A stretch of DNA of 64,000 nucleotides from Kutzneria buriramensis (GTDB lineage Bacteria; Actinomycetota; Actinomycetes; Mycobacteriales; Pseudonocardiaceae), in assembly GCF_003387475.1 (NCBI RefSeq), contig NZ_QUNO01000017.1, positions 1-64,000 of the forward strand, written 5' to 3'. Position 1 is the stretch's first letter. Each line of letters begins with the position of its first letter. The notes under the pieces are model-generated. The model made no database searches. It was given only the letters and a program-made list of their open reading frames with translations, and had not been told where the DNA came from. Positions 18,137-26,740 of the stretch are shown in pieces. Both the position numbers and the translations under genes were made by a program.

Positions 18137-18221
18137 GGCACACCGGCGCGTTCACCCGCCCGGCCTCAACCCGTGTCTCGAAGTCTGAGACGCAGGTCAG
18201 CGCCGGTGTACCGTCCGTCAC

Positions 18222-18779
18222 ATGACGACGATCGACCGCGCCGACAACGGCGTCAACGTCCAGGCACTACTCGACGCCAGGGAAGCGCTCAAGGGCGCGC
18301 CCGAGGCCGCCCAGTTCACCTGGCGGTCCACCACGCGGTGGGAAAGCGGCGTGCACACCACCTCGACGGTCAAGGACTTCTTCGGGCTCGGCGCCGAGCA
18401 GACCCACAAGGCCGAGTCGACGTTCACGGCCGACCACCCGGAGGTCTTCGCGGCCGAGGACCACGGCATCACGCCGATCGAGTACCTGCTCGTCGGACTC
18501 GGCAGTTGCCTGACCGCCGGCGTCGCGTCCGTCGCACAGAACCGGGGCATCCAGCTGCGCTCGGTGACCGCGACCATCGAGGGCGCGCACGACATCCGAG
18601 GGATCCTCGGCGCCGACAGCGACGTCCGCAACGGCTACAACGGCATCAAGGTCACGTTCGAGGTCGACGCGGACGCGTCCAAGGAGGACATCGAGGCGCT
18701 GGTCGCCCAGTCCCAGAAGCGTTCCGCAGTGTTCGACGCGCTGACCAACCCGACGGACGTCACCGTCGAGGTTCGCTGA
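18222..18779 (+). CDS. OsmC family protein
   Basis: This 185-residue OsmC/Ohr-fold protein has HPEVFAAEDHGITPIEYLLVGLGSCLTAG, with the first family cysteine near residue 106. The second reactive cysteine of true peroxide reductases is absent: the stretch reads KRSAVFDALTNPTDV. It therefore belongs to the one-cysteine subgroup often found near sulfur genes. It is divergent from metX and lies eight bases before a flavin monooxygenase. A role in thiol or redox chemistry is inferred. Confidence 0.88.
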   Translation: MTTIDRADNGVNVQALLDAREALKGAPEAAQFTWRSTTRWESGVHTTSTVKDFFGLGAEQTHKAESTFTADHPEVFAAEDHGITPIEYLLVGLGSCLTAGVASVAQNRGIQLRSVTATIEGAHDIRGILGADSDVRNGYNGIKVTFEVDADASKEDIEALVAQSQKRSAVFDALTNPTDVTVEVR

Positions 18780-18787
18780 GTCCTGGC

Positions 18788-20035
18788 GTGCGCACCACCA
18801 CGGTCGTCATCGGCGCCGGGCACGCGGGCCTGGCGGCGAGCCACTTTCTGTCCGAGCGGGCGATCGACCACGTGGTGCTCGAACGGGGCGAGGTGGCCAA
18901 CTCCTGGCGGACCGAACGCTGGGACTCGTTGCGGCTGCTCACACCCAACTGGCAGAGCCGCTTGCCGGGCCACGACTACACCGGCCAGGATCCCGACGGC
19001 TACATGACGATGGGCGAGGTGGTCGAGTTCATCGACCGTTTTGCCGCGCATACCCGCGCGCCCGTCCGCACCGGCACGACCGTCACGGCGGTGCGGCGCA
19101 CCGAGGACGGCTACCGCGTGACCACCGACCGCGGCGAGATCGCCTGCCGCACGGTGGTCATCGCCAGCGGCGCGTGCAACCTGCCCGCCGTGCCGAAGCT
19201 CGCCGAGGCAGTGCCGGGCACCGTCGAACAGGTCACGCCGTTCGATTACCGCGGCGCCGACGCACTGCCCGACGGCGGTGTGCTCGTCGTTGGTGGGTCG
19301 GCGACCGGCGTGCAGCTCGCGGCCGAGCTACAACGGTCGGGCAGGCCGGTCACCCTGTCCACCGGCGAGCACGTCCGGATGCCGCGCACCTACCGCGGCC
19401 GTGACGTGCTGTGGTGGATGGACGCCGCGGGCGTGTGGGACCAGCGCTACGACGAGCTGCCCGACCTCACTCGGGCCCGGCGGCTCGGTTCACCACAGCT
19501 CGCGGGCACGACGGACCGGACGTCGCTCGACCTCAACGTGCTCACTGACATGGGCGTCGAGGTGGTCGGCCGGGCCGCAACCGTCCGGGACGGCGAAATG
19601 CTGTTCTCCGGTGGGCTCCGCAACGTCGTATCGCTCGCCGACCTCAAGATGGACCGGCTGCTGAACACGTTCGACCAGTGGGCGGCCGCGTCCGGGACCG
19701 ACGGCGACGTCAAACCGCCCGAGCGGTTCGACGCCACCCGCGTGCCGGAGCGCGCCCGGTTACGGCTGGATCTTCGCAGCGGCGAGATCCGGACCGTCGT
19801 GTGGGCGACGGGTTACCGGCCGGATTACTCATGGCTGGACGTGCCCGTGCTCGACGGCAAGGGCCATCTGAGACACGACGGGGGCGTCGTCGACAGCCCC
19901 GGGCTGTACGCGCTGGGCCTGCCCGTCCTGCGCCGGCGCAAGTCCACATTCATCCACGGCGCCTCCGACGACGCGCGGGACGTCGTCGACCACCTCGCCC
20001 GACACCTGGCGGCCCGCGCGACAGTGCCCGGGTAG
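18788..20035 (+). CDS. Flavin-containing monooxygenase-like NAD(P)/FAD protein
   Basis: This 415-residue protein has FAD motif VVIGAGHAGLAASHFL at residues 5-20, NSWRTERWDSLRLLTPNW typical of flavin-containing monooxygenases, a second nucleotide motif LVVGGSATGVQLAAEL near 169, and an ATGYRPDYSWL motif near 342. The GTG start nine bases after the OsmC stop fits the N-terminus; upstream frame is a shadow. It is probably cotranscribed with the OsmC gene. The substrate is unknown, possibly a sulfide or thiol. Confidence 0.86.
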   Translation: MRTTTVVIGAGHAGLAASHFLSERAIDHVVLERGEVANSWRTERWDSLRLLTPNWQSRLPGHDYTGQDPDGYMTMGEVVEFIDRFAAHTRAPVRTGTTVTAVRRTEDGYRVTTDRGEIACRTVVIASGACNLPAVPKLAEAVPGTVEQVTPFDYRGADALPDGGVLVVGGSATGVQLAAELQRSGRPVTLSTGEHVRMPRTYRGRDVLWWMDAAGVWDQRYDELPDLTRARRLGSPQLAGTTDRTSLDLNVLTDMGVEVVGRAATVRDGEMLFSGGLRNVVSLADLKMDRLLNTFDQWAAASGTDGDVKPPERFDATRVPERARLRLDLRSGEIRTVVWATGYRPDYSWLDVPVLDGKGHLRHDGGVVDSPGLYALGLPVLRRRKSTFIHGASDDARDVVDHLARHLAARATVPG

Positions 20036-20627
20036 CCGACCACGCCACCAAACAAATGACCTTGGTGTTTGTATAGCGCGACGGCCGCCGTTGCTGTCCT
20101 GTACGGCTCAAAACCTGTGGCTGCAGTTCAGGTGCTCGGCTTCATCGCCCAGGATGGCGGTGGACCCGACGTCTTCGTGCGCTACTCGGAGATCCAGGGC
20201 ACCGGCACGTCCGCCAGCAGGGCCGTACGGATGCCGAAGAGCGGTCCCGCAAGCGTCTCACCGTTGATCTCGCCGACCGTTGCGAAACGGCTGCCCCACA
20301 ATCCACGCCACGAGCGGGTCGATGTCGGCTACGAGACCCAACTCTTGGCCGGAGCCACCCTGCGAGCGCAGCGTCCGCCGGTGGCTGGGGCTGCACGCCA
20401 GAAAATCGAAAAGCACCCGTCTGGGTGACTCACCTGGTGTTCCCTGAGCCCTGACGCGGATCACCGGCAGGACCACCATCCCTCCCGCCGTGCTGCTACG
20501 CCACCCCGACCTCGCCCGCACCGGCCTGGTCACGTCCACACGGCGCCACCGACGAACAGCACGACTGAGCGACACCGGGCGCCGCGGTGCATCTCATTTC
20601 TGCTGACGCTGCCTCACGTTCGACCGA
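20036..20627. other. Intergenic stretch with cold-shock remnant only
   Basis: Apart from the cold-shock fragment near 20111-20260 I see no supported gene in these 590 bases. Frames on both strands have stop codons or poor codon bias. No clear terminator was found after the flavoprotein stop. Confidence 0.4.
20111..20260 (+). pseudogene. Cold-shock protein remnant
   Basis: One frame reads LGFIAQDGGGPDVFVRYSEIQGTG, which is the central half of an actinomycete cold-shock domain (the RNP motifs) with one His replaced by Arg. The expected VKWF start is missing or out of frame, and the C-terminal half is not readable beyond a PKSGP-like scrap. An intact relative lies at 22961. I call it a degraded copy. 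Confidence 0.6.
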
Positions 20628-20855
20628 TCAGCGCCGCGAGGAGGGAAACGTGCCGCCGGCGCGGCCCAGAGCGATCAGCGCGGTGTACTGGTCCTGCCAC
20701 GAGCGTTCGGTCGTCAACAGGTCCGCCAGGTGCTGCACCCATGTCTCGTCAACGGGCGGGGCGCCGGCCATCAGATGACTCAGGGTCTCTTCCCTGGCCT
20801 TGACCCACTCGGCCAGCGTCGGACCGATCACGGGACCGCCAGCCGCTGCCGTCAT
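20628..20855 (-). CDS. Small hypothetical protein
   Basis: The frame from ATG at 20855 gives 75 residues with good codon bias: a polar helix-rich protein containing TLAEWVKAREETLSHLM and TWVQHLADLLTTERSWQDQY. No known domain is recognised. The ribosome binding site is weak (GAGG lies too close to ATG), so the start may be further upstream. It stands alone between the cold-shock remnant and the DUF6292-like gene on the opposite strand. Confidence 0.55.
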   Translation of the reverse strand: MTAAAGGPVIGPTLAEWVKAREETLSHLMAGAPPVDETWVQHLADLLTTERSWQDQYTALIALGRAGGTFPSSRR

Positions 20856-21212
20856 GCCTCGACAGTACTCCCGGCTTTCACCCCATGGCAGCGCATTCTG
20901 GGGTACGGTGGGCCCTGCCGAGGCTTTTCGCACGCCGGCACCCGAACCGGTGGCGCACTCGGCAACCACACTGGCCGGATCCGTCCGGCCAGGGACGGGA
21001 GCGTCCGCATCACGTCGGCTCGCCTGTTCGGATGTCCTTCTTGGCCCTGTGGCCATCGAGCCGCCGCGGCAGACCGTTTCTCGCGACGACGAAGCCGTAG
21101 GCGCCCACGATGAAAGACGCCGAGCCACCGGACTCCTCGTAGCCGGCCTTCCACACCGGGCTGCCGGCGGCCACCCGCCACCGGCCCGGCTCCTTCTGCG
21201 AACGGAGTCCGC
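20856..21212. other. Intergenic stretch, nothing supported
   Basis: About 360 bases between two divergent hypothetical genes. Open frames here are out-of-phase shadows or lack codon bias. It presumably holds promoters for both neighbours, but I could not identify boxes with confidence. Confidence 0.4.
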
Positions 21213-21851
21213 ATGACCCACGTGCGACCGGCTGGACCGGGCAACGAACGAGGTCGACTTGCCCACACGGGGACTCTGACCATGGTGGTGGATCTCGCAC
21301 ACCGGGCCAAGGCTGCCCGCACCGTGGCGACCAACGCCACAGACGCCCAGGACTGCCGGACGCTGCTGTCCATGCTCGGACTGGAGCCGGAGCACCAGGC
21401 CCACGACCGCACGCCGCCCCAAGCACACGACGACGCGGCAGCCGACTGCACGCCCGCCCTGACACGCGGACTCGCCGGCTATCTGCACGCCGTCGCAGAA
21501 GCAGTTGGCGTGCCCGTCGACGGCACCTCGTATGAAGTCAGTGATACCGCGACCGCCTACCTCGCGTTGATCCGCCGCACGTCCGACCGACCGGGCCGCG
21601 ATCTGATGCTGGTGTGGAGCGAACACGATGGATGGGCGGTGTCGGTCGAGACGGAACCACTGGAACCGCCGATCCTGCTGTCCTTCCACGGCGGTGAGGA
21701 TCCAGTGCCCGACCCGCGGATCGTCGCACACTTCGTGACCGAGGTACTCGACGGTCGTCGAGGAGCCGGCCGGCCCACCAGCCCGCGCGGCCGCGCGCAT
21801 CTGGCCGAACGACTGACGTCTTACGCCGTTGCCGCCGAGCCCATGTGTTGA
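21213..21851 (+). CDS. DUF6292-like protein
   Basis: This 212-residue protein has two parts. The N-terminal part carries ATDAQDCRTLLSMLGLEP near residue 42, a motif repeated in the small protein at 22675. The central part, GLAGYLHAVAEAVGVPVDG followed by TATAYLALIRR and LMLVWSEHDGWAVSVET, resembles the DUF6292 family found widely in actinomycetes. GGAG five bases before the ATG supports the start. Function is unknown and no enzyme motif is visible. Confidence 0.75.
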   Translation: MTHVRPAGPGNERGRLAHTGTLTMVVDLAHRAKAARTVATNATDAQDCRTLLSMLGLEPEHQAHDRTPPQAHDDAAADCTPALTRGLAGYLHAVAEAVGVPVDGTSYEVSDTATAYLALIRRTSDRPGRDLMLVWSEHDGWAVSVETEPLEPPILLSFHGGEDPVPDPRIVAHFVTEVLDGRRGAGRPTSPRGRAHLAERLTSYAVAAEPMC

Positions 21852-22674
21852 TGTGTGGCCGGGTCTACGGTGACGCCGATGGATTGTGCTGCGCCGGCAC
21901 CAAATCCCACTGAACGTAGCGAATTCGCCGACCTCTGCGGTGTCATGAGCGGCACAGGCTACCGAGCCGGATCCCGCAGCCAACCTCACAGCGGTCTGCC
22001 CCTGCTTCCTGCGGCAGTTCCTTCTGCACCAACGCATCCCGCACAACGAGCCAGCGCTGCCCGCCGCGCCCCAGATACTTCGCCACCCTCGTGCGGCCGG
22101 AACACTCTTACGCTCCAAGGACAGCGGGACAACGGTCTGTCGAATAACACCGTCAGCCTCGATCTGTCACGCATTCCCTGCGGGATGAGGATCGCGGCAG
22201 GGCCAGATTCCGAAAGGGACAGTGCCGGCACCCGCCGGCCGCTCAGCTCCGACGCGCACCGACCCCGTTGGCCAGGCAGACGAACCGCCTGAGGGAACGC
22301 CGGCGCTCACCGTTGCCGTGCCGCACCCCGCGCCCCGGCCGTCTCCAGGACTATCCATACCGGTCAGGAAACGCTGCGACCACGCCGCGTTCCACCACCC
22401 CATGCCCTGGTTCGATGGGGTAGGCTCGGCCGAGATGGGACACGAGCCGTCGGCATCCAGCCGGCGCGGTCCCCACCCAATCCCACCGCGCGGGTTTCTC
22501 CGCGCGGGGACGGGAGCACTGCTTGCCCCCGGACCACTCACGCACACCACCAGCTTCCTTATCTGGCATGCGTTGTTACCCGGCCGCACCGATTCTTCCC
22601 GTCTCCGTGCGCAACGGCGGCGACCCCAACCGGCTGCGGCCACAGGGCCCTGTCCATCGGCGAAGGCGGCATGG
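21852..22674. other. Intergenic stretch without supported gene
   Basis: About 820 bases. One long frame (22222 onward) is open on the plus strand but its first 150 codons are proline/arginine-rich and look random; only its last 57 codons, annotated separately, look real. No repeat, tRNA or clear terminator was seen. It may contain decayed genes beyond recognition. Confidence 0.35.
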
Positions 22675-22848
22675 ATGAGGCAACCCGGACCGGATAGACC
22701 ACCAGGGTTCGCCGACGCGCGGGCCTCGGCCGAACAAGCGGAAGCGGCCCAGCGTCGTCAGGCCGCCCGGCTGGTGGCCGGCAAGTCCCTCGACGCGGAC
22801 GACTGCCGGGAATTGCTGTCCATGCTCGGTCTGACCGGCCGGCGCTGA
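22675..22848 (+). CDS. Small protein with DCRELLSMLGL tail
   Basis: From ATG at 22675 this encodes 57 residues: a disordered start, a helix AEQAEAAQRRQAARLVAGK, and the ending SLDADDCRELLSMLGLTGRR. The ending matches the motif in the N-terminal third of the DUF6292-like protein at 21213. The start could lie upstream, but that frame loses coding character. Function unknown. Confidence 0.5.
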   Translation: MRQPGPDRPPGFADARASAEQAEAAQRRQAARLVAGKSLDADDCRELLSMLGLTGRR

Positions 22849-22960
22849 GCACGGCGCCGGCGCATGGTCCCGGCCTTCCTACACGGGTCCGGGATCAGCA
22901 CTCGTACCACCCAGACCGGGTCACCCCCGGCGCATTCCAGTTGGCAGAAGGAGCATGCGC

Positions 22961-23164
22961 ATGACACAGGGAACCGTCAAGTGGTTCAGCGGCGCCAAGG
23001 GGTTCGGTTTCATCACTCCCGCCGGCGGCGGACGGGACCTCTTCGTGCACCACTCGGAGGTCCAGGACTACGACTTCACCGGGCTCGCGGACAATCTGGC
23101 GGTCGAGTTCGAGGTCAGCGAGGGCCAGAAGGGCCCACAGGCCAAGTCGGTCCGCGTTCTGTGA
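22961..23164 (+). CDS. Cold-shock family protein
   Basis: This 67-residue protein is a single cold-shock domain: TVKWFSGAKGFGFI (RNP1), RDLFVHHSEV (RNP2) and a GQKGPQAKSVRVL ending. It binds single-stranded RNA or DNA and acts as an RNA chaperone. An upstream ATG at 22955 is only one base from the GGAG site; the ATG at 22961 has correct spacing of seven. Monocistronic, with a strong terminator 15 bases after the stop. Confidence 0.92.
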   Translation: MTQGTVKWFSGAKGFGFITPAGGGRDLFVHHSEVQDYDFTGLADNLAVEFEVSEGQKGPQAKSVRVL

Positions 23165-23179
23165 TGCCCTGACGGCGTA

Positions 23180-23215
23180 GGCGGACCCGGACACATCGCT
23201 GTGTCCGGGTCCGCC
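23180..23215 (+). terminator. Hairpin terminator after cold-shock gene
   Basis: A perfect 16-bp stem: GGCGGACCCGGACACA at 23180-23195 pairs with 23200-23215 around a TCGC loop. It lies just after the cold-shock stop, so it is an efficient factor-independent terminator candidate. Confidence 0.8.
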
Positions 23216-23329
23216 CAGCACCGCCACGGGCCGCTGCACTGGCCGTCTTGTCGGCGTCGGCGGACATAGCGGCTAGGGCAGGGCAGTACCGCACGCCAGT
23301 GACAGCTTCCTTACGTCATTGAGGGCGTG

Positions 23330-23845
23330 ATGACCATGGCTGATGCAGGGTGGTGGATGCCCGGCAGCGATTGGCAGATCACGCTCACCGACTTGTCGGC
23401 ACTGTTCACGGCGATACCGCCGGCGCAGGACGGCAGTGCTGACTTGTCGTGGCAGTTGCGCGTCAACACGGGTGTCGGGTGGGGAATCCCCCTCGTTCGT
23501 GTCGCATCGCTGGATGAGGCGATCGGGGAGATACTCGATCAGCCGGCGGTGCGCCATTGGCTGGCCGGTCCGCATAACGCGGCCCCGTGGTGGCACATGG
23601 GCATCGATCGCGTAGAGCACGTCCTCTACATGACCGCACGCGGTGGTTGTGCGGTTGGTGGGCGGGCTGGGGCGGACGGACGTGACGACGGTGCGCAATG
23701 CGCTGGTGAGATGCGTCGTCGACGAACCATTGGGCATGGTCGTCCACCTCGGCCAGACGACGGTGGTGACGCCTGTGGGGGTCGACGTTTCTCGGCGGCG
23801 TCGCCGGCAACGTGGCTGGCTGGGCCGGCCTCCAGGTCGTCCTAG
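23330..23845 (+). CDS. Hypothetical protein, C-terminus uncertain
   Basis: The first 100 or so residues have convincing codon bias and a Trp-rich pattern (GWWMPGSDWQITLTDLSALF, then VRHWLAGPHNAAPWWHMGIDRVEHVLYM). GAGG lies five bases before the ATG. After about position 23640 the frame degenerates into Gly/Arg-rich sequence that overlaps, out of frame, the STAS remnant. Either the real gene is frameshifted near 23650 or the tail is junk. No family recognised. Confidence 0.45.
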   Translation: MTMADAGWWMPGSDWQITLTDLSALFTAIPPAQDGSADLSWQLRVNTGVGWGIPLVRVASLDEAIGEILDQPAVRHWLAGPHNAAPWWHMGIDRVEHVLYMTARGGCAVGGRAGADGRDDGAQCAGEMRRRRTIGHGRPPRPDDGGDACGGRRFSAASPATWLAGPASRSS

Positions 23846-24290
23846 GGGCGCGCTGGGTCGTTCCCGAGAACTACTGCGGGCCAACGCGATCGACGCTATG
23901 TGCCCACCTGAACGTTGCTTCCGGAGGCGATCCAGGGCCCGCGTTCCGCCAGCTCGTGCCGCAGGAGCTGCCGGAGGCCGACCGGAGCTCAGCCGCCGGC
24001 CGACGCTTCGTCGCCGAACTTGCCGGGGGGCTGGCGGATCGACGACGTGACCGACAACGCGTGTTTGATCGTCACCGCACTGGTGGAGAACGCCGTCCTG
24101 CACGGCCACTCGTCGGCACGGCTGCGGCTCGAGCTTCACCGGAGTCTGCTCACCGTCGCGATCCGCGACAGCTCTCCCTGCCGCCGGTGCCACAGCCGCC
24201 CGACGGTTCGTCGCCCGGAGGCCGTGGCATCTTCCTCGTGGACGCCGTGTCGACGATCTGGGGAGCTGCCAGCGTCCGCGATGTATGCCG
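23643..24290 (+). pseudogene. STAS plus anti-sigma ATPase gene, multiply frameshifted
   Basis: The pieces follow the order of an actinomycete STAS/HATPase regulator. Phase one reads VVRLVGGLGRTDVTTVRNAL and VVHLGQTTVVTPVGVDV (STAS). Near 23785 the reading moves to another phase: VAGWAGLQVVLGARW. Near 24030 it moves again: DNACLIVTALVENAVLHG, the N-box of an anti-sigma kinase. Near 24190 it returns for GRGIFLVDAVSTIWGA, the G-box. At least three frameshifts separate one recognisable protein, so it is a pseudogene unless the sequence has errors. Confidence 0.7.
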
Positions 24291-24471
24291 AGAATGTCGA
24301 GACGAGGGTCACGAGCACCAGGTCAAGCACAACGTCCACCGGCATGCGCTCCACGCGGTACGGACACGGCGCTGTGGCGTCCGGCCGGCGGTCGTGCAGC
24401 TGCGCAGCCGATGGAGCTGGTGGGTGACACACTGGCTTGACAACTACAGCCACGAAGGACGCGGTGACGCG

Positions 24472-24840
24472 ATGAGCACCCTGCCCGAGGACAATCAGGC
24501 GATCGGCCAGCAGGGAGAGATCGACGCGGAGACGGCCGAATCGGTGGCGGCGATGTACGCCGAGTTCAGCGAGAAGCAACATCGCCTCGACCAGCGCGAA
24601 GCCGACGTGGCGGAGCGGGAACGACGGGCTGATCTACGTGATCGCCAGGCCGAGGACCGCGACCGTCAGGCTGACCTACGCGACATGCACGCGAACCTAC
24701 GTGACCGGCAGGCCGACCAACGGGACCGCCACTCTGACGGCCGCGACCGGCAGGCCGACCGCCGCGACCGCGAAGTCAATCAACGCGAACGGCAGGCCGA
24801 CCAGCGGGAGATCGACGCTCAGATCCAGCCCGGGAGTTGA
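24472..24840 (+). CDS. Charged heptad-repeat protein
   Basis: This 122-residue protein has an acidic N-terminal third followed by about ten tandem copies of a seven-residue unit of the form RDRQADx, interrupted by DMHANL and DRHSDG. The repeat would form a long charged coiled coil or single alpha-helix. No enzyme domain, signal peptide or membrane segment is present. Such RDRxAD runs occur as linkers in actinomycete sensor proteins, so it could be a detached stalk. Codon bias is good. Function unknown. Confidence 0.7.
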   Translation: MSTLPEDNQAIGQQGEIDAETAESVAAMYAEFSEKQHRLDQREADVAERERRADLRDRQAEDRDRQADLRDMHANLRDRQADQRDRHSDGRDRQADRRDREVNQRERQADQREIDAQIQPGS

Positions 24841-25100
24841 CCGGGGACACCCTCCCACCCCTACCCGGCGCGACCGGCACCCCTACCGCGCTGGTCCGCA
24901 TCACCCGCCTCGACTTCGAGCACGACCTCGTCACCGCCGTGGCGCGCACCGGCGCGACACGGCGTCCGCACCATGCTGGAACTCGGATTCCTTGAGGTGC
25001 GGGAAGGTCGTCGCCGGCGAACCGAAGGTTGTCCCCGTAGCACACGGTCCACGGCGTGGTGGCGTGTATGGCCATGGCGGCCAGTGAGGCGCATCGCTGG

Positions 25101-25880
25101 TCAGGCGTCGGAGCCGCTGGCGATCACGTCGGACGGCGTGACCGGCACGGACCGACCCGGCTCCAACGAGATCGCGAACCGGGTCAGCCCCCGGGCCGAC
25201 GCCGGCCAGTTCACCAGCACCGGGCCGACACTGCCGGCGGGCACGTCGAACGCGGCCAGCCCCTTGGGACCGGAACCGTCGACCAGGCCCCAGGCCACAT
25301 ACGTCTGGTTCGCGGCGTTCGGGGCCATGCCCAGCGGCATCACGACCGCCCCGGACGGGCTGGTCACGAGCAGCGCGGCGGGCTTGCCGCCGGCGTTGGT
25401 GAGCACGGCGCGCTTCGCCGCGGGATCCGCGACGACGGACCGCACCAGCGCGTCGCCGGCGGCCTGCGCCCGTTGCTGCGCGTGGACGTTGCCGAGCTGC
25501 ACCCCCAGCACGGTCGTGGCGCCGCCCAACGCGACCAGGACCACCGCGGCGGCCGCCAGCAGCACGCGCGTGGGGCGCCGACGCTGGCGACGGGCCGCGT
25601 CGAGCGACACCGGCGGCGTGGCGGTCACCGACGGTCGAGGCGCGTCCTGGATCGCCGCGAGCACCCGCTCGCGCAGCTCCGGCGGCGGGCTGTCCCCCGG
25701 CACGGCCGCGGCCAGCAGAGCACCGACCTGCTCGGTCGCGCGCACGGTCTCCTGGCACACCGGGCACGTGGGAAGGTGCGCGCGGATGGCGTGTTCGTCC
25801 TGGGGTTCCAGCGCGTACAGCGCCCAGCCCACCGTGTTCTCCAGCTGCGGGCAGTGGCCGTCGTCTCGGACCGCGTCCAT
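25101..25880 (-). CDS. rskA: RskA-like anti-sigma factor
   Basis: This 259-residue membrane protein has a cytoplasmic zinc-binding anti-sigma domain with HLPTCPVC near residues 35-42, one transmembrane helix (VLLAAAAVVLVALGGATTVLGV near 105-126), and an extracytoplasmic RskA domain containing GMAPNAANQTYVAWGLVDG. It holds the adjacent sigma factor until a signal outside triggers proteolysis. Its ATG shares one base with the sigma stop, and GGGAGGTG precedes it, so the two are tightly coupled. Confidence 0.88.
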   Translation of the reverse strand: MDAVRDDGHCPQLENTVGWALYALEPQDEHAIRAHLPTCPVCQETVRATEQVGALLAAAVPGDSPPPELRERVLAAIQDAPRPSVTATPPVSLDAARRQRRRPTRVLLAAAAVVLVALGGATTVLGVQLGNVHAQQRAQAAGDALVRSVVADPAAKRAVLTNAGGKPAALLVTSPSGAVVMPLGMAPNAANQTYVAWGLVDGSGPKGLAAFDVPAGSVGPVLVNWPASARGLTRFAISLEPGRSVPVTPSDVIASGSDA

Positions 25881-26494
25881 CACTGCACCTCCCATCCCTC
25901 GTTGTCGTCGTGTCCCACGGTCAGCGCGGCCAGCAGGTGCCGCAGACGTTTGATCCCGGCGAACGTGCGGGACTTGACCGTGCCCAGCGGCAGCCCGGTG
26001 ATCGAGGAGACCTCGGCCTGGGTGTAGCCGCCGAGGTAGGCCAGCCCGATGACCTGGCGCTGGTCCGCGGACAGCTGCCGCAGGGCGTCGCGGACCAGGC
26101 CGCTGACCACCCCGCCGATCGCCTTCTCGTCCGCGCCGCCGGTTGCCGGCGTCGCCTCGTCGATGAGTTCGTCGCCGAACAGGTTGCGCTTGCGGTGGTT
26201 CGCCTGTCGCCTGACGACGTCCACCGAGCGGTGGTGCACCAGCGTGAGCAGCCAGCCGGCGAACCCGCCGCGGGCTGGGTCGAACCGGCCGGGTTCCCGC
26301 CAGACTGCCAGGAAAGCTTCTTGCACGGCCTCCTCGGCGAACTCCGGGTCCACGCAGACGCGCCGGGCGAGCGAGTAGGCCTGCCGGCAGTAGCGGTCGT
26401 ACAGCGCCGCGAACGCCGCCTGGTCACCGGCGGCTACCGCCTTGACCAGGTCCGCGTCCGCGGCCTGCGTCGCGGCGCTCGAGTCGGCGTCCAT
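25880..26494 (-). CDS. sigK: SigK-like ECF sigma factor
   Basis: This 204-residue ECF sigma factor has region 2 (AFAALYDRYCRQAYSLARRV, then FAEEAVQEAFLAVWREPGRFDPARG) and region 4 (LRQLSADQRQVIGLAYLGGYTQAEV, then LPLGTVKSRTFAG). Pairing with an RskA-like anti-sigma and a fasciclin lipoprotein mirrors the mycobacterial sigK/rskA/mpt83 system, so I use sigK as the likely orthologue name. The ATG at 26494 begins MDADSS; a GTG at 26506 is an alternative. Confidence 0.85.
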   Translation of the reverse strand: MDADSSAATQAADADLVKAVAAGDQAAFAALYDRYCRQAYSLARRVCVDPEFAEEAVQEAFLAVWREPGRFDPARGGFAGWLLTLVHHRSVDVVRRQANHRKRNLFGDELIDEATPATGGADEKAIGGVVSGLVRDALRQLSADQRQVIGLAYLGGYTQAEVSSITGLPLGTVKSRTFAGIKRLRHLLAALTVGHDDNEGWEVQ

Positions 26495-26690
26495 GCAGAT
26501 CGTCACCTCGGTAGTTCGGCCGTGACCGGTGATCCGGTTCTGAGGAGCCGGCACGGCAGACCGTCCATCCCGTTCTCCTTCGCGCGGGGTGCGTGGTGGC
26601 GCCAACCCCCGATGGCGGCGGCACCACGCACCGCCGGTTGTTCGCGCGCCGACGCCGGATCGGTTCGCACGGCATCGGTCACGACCCGCG

Positions 26691-26723
26691 TCTGCGCCCC
26701 GACGCCGGGCGTCGGGGCGCAGA
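26691..26723. terminator. Hairpin terminator after fasciclin gene
   Basis: A perfect 14-bp stem, TCTGCGCCCCGACG at 26691-26704 with its complement at 26710-26723 and a five-base loop, lies 18 bases beyond the fasciclin stop. It separates the fasciclin transcript from the sigma factor gene on the same strand. Confidence 0.8.
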
Positions 26724-26740
26724 AGGTCGCGCGGGTCCGC

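Noticed and set aside
18125-18221. SAM-type riboswitch before metX
   Set aside because: Only 97 bases separate metX and the OsmC gene, and a -10 box touches the metX start, leaving no leader for a riboswitch.
24638-25087. 149-codon plus-strand frame overlapping the heptad-repeat gene
   Set aside because: Threonine-rich out-of-phase reading of the repeat; the RDRQAD frame is the coherent one.
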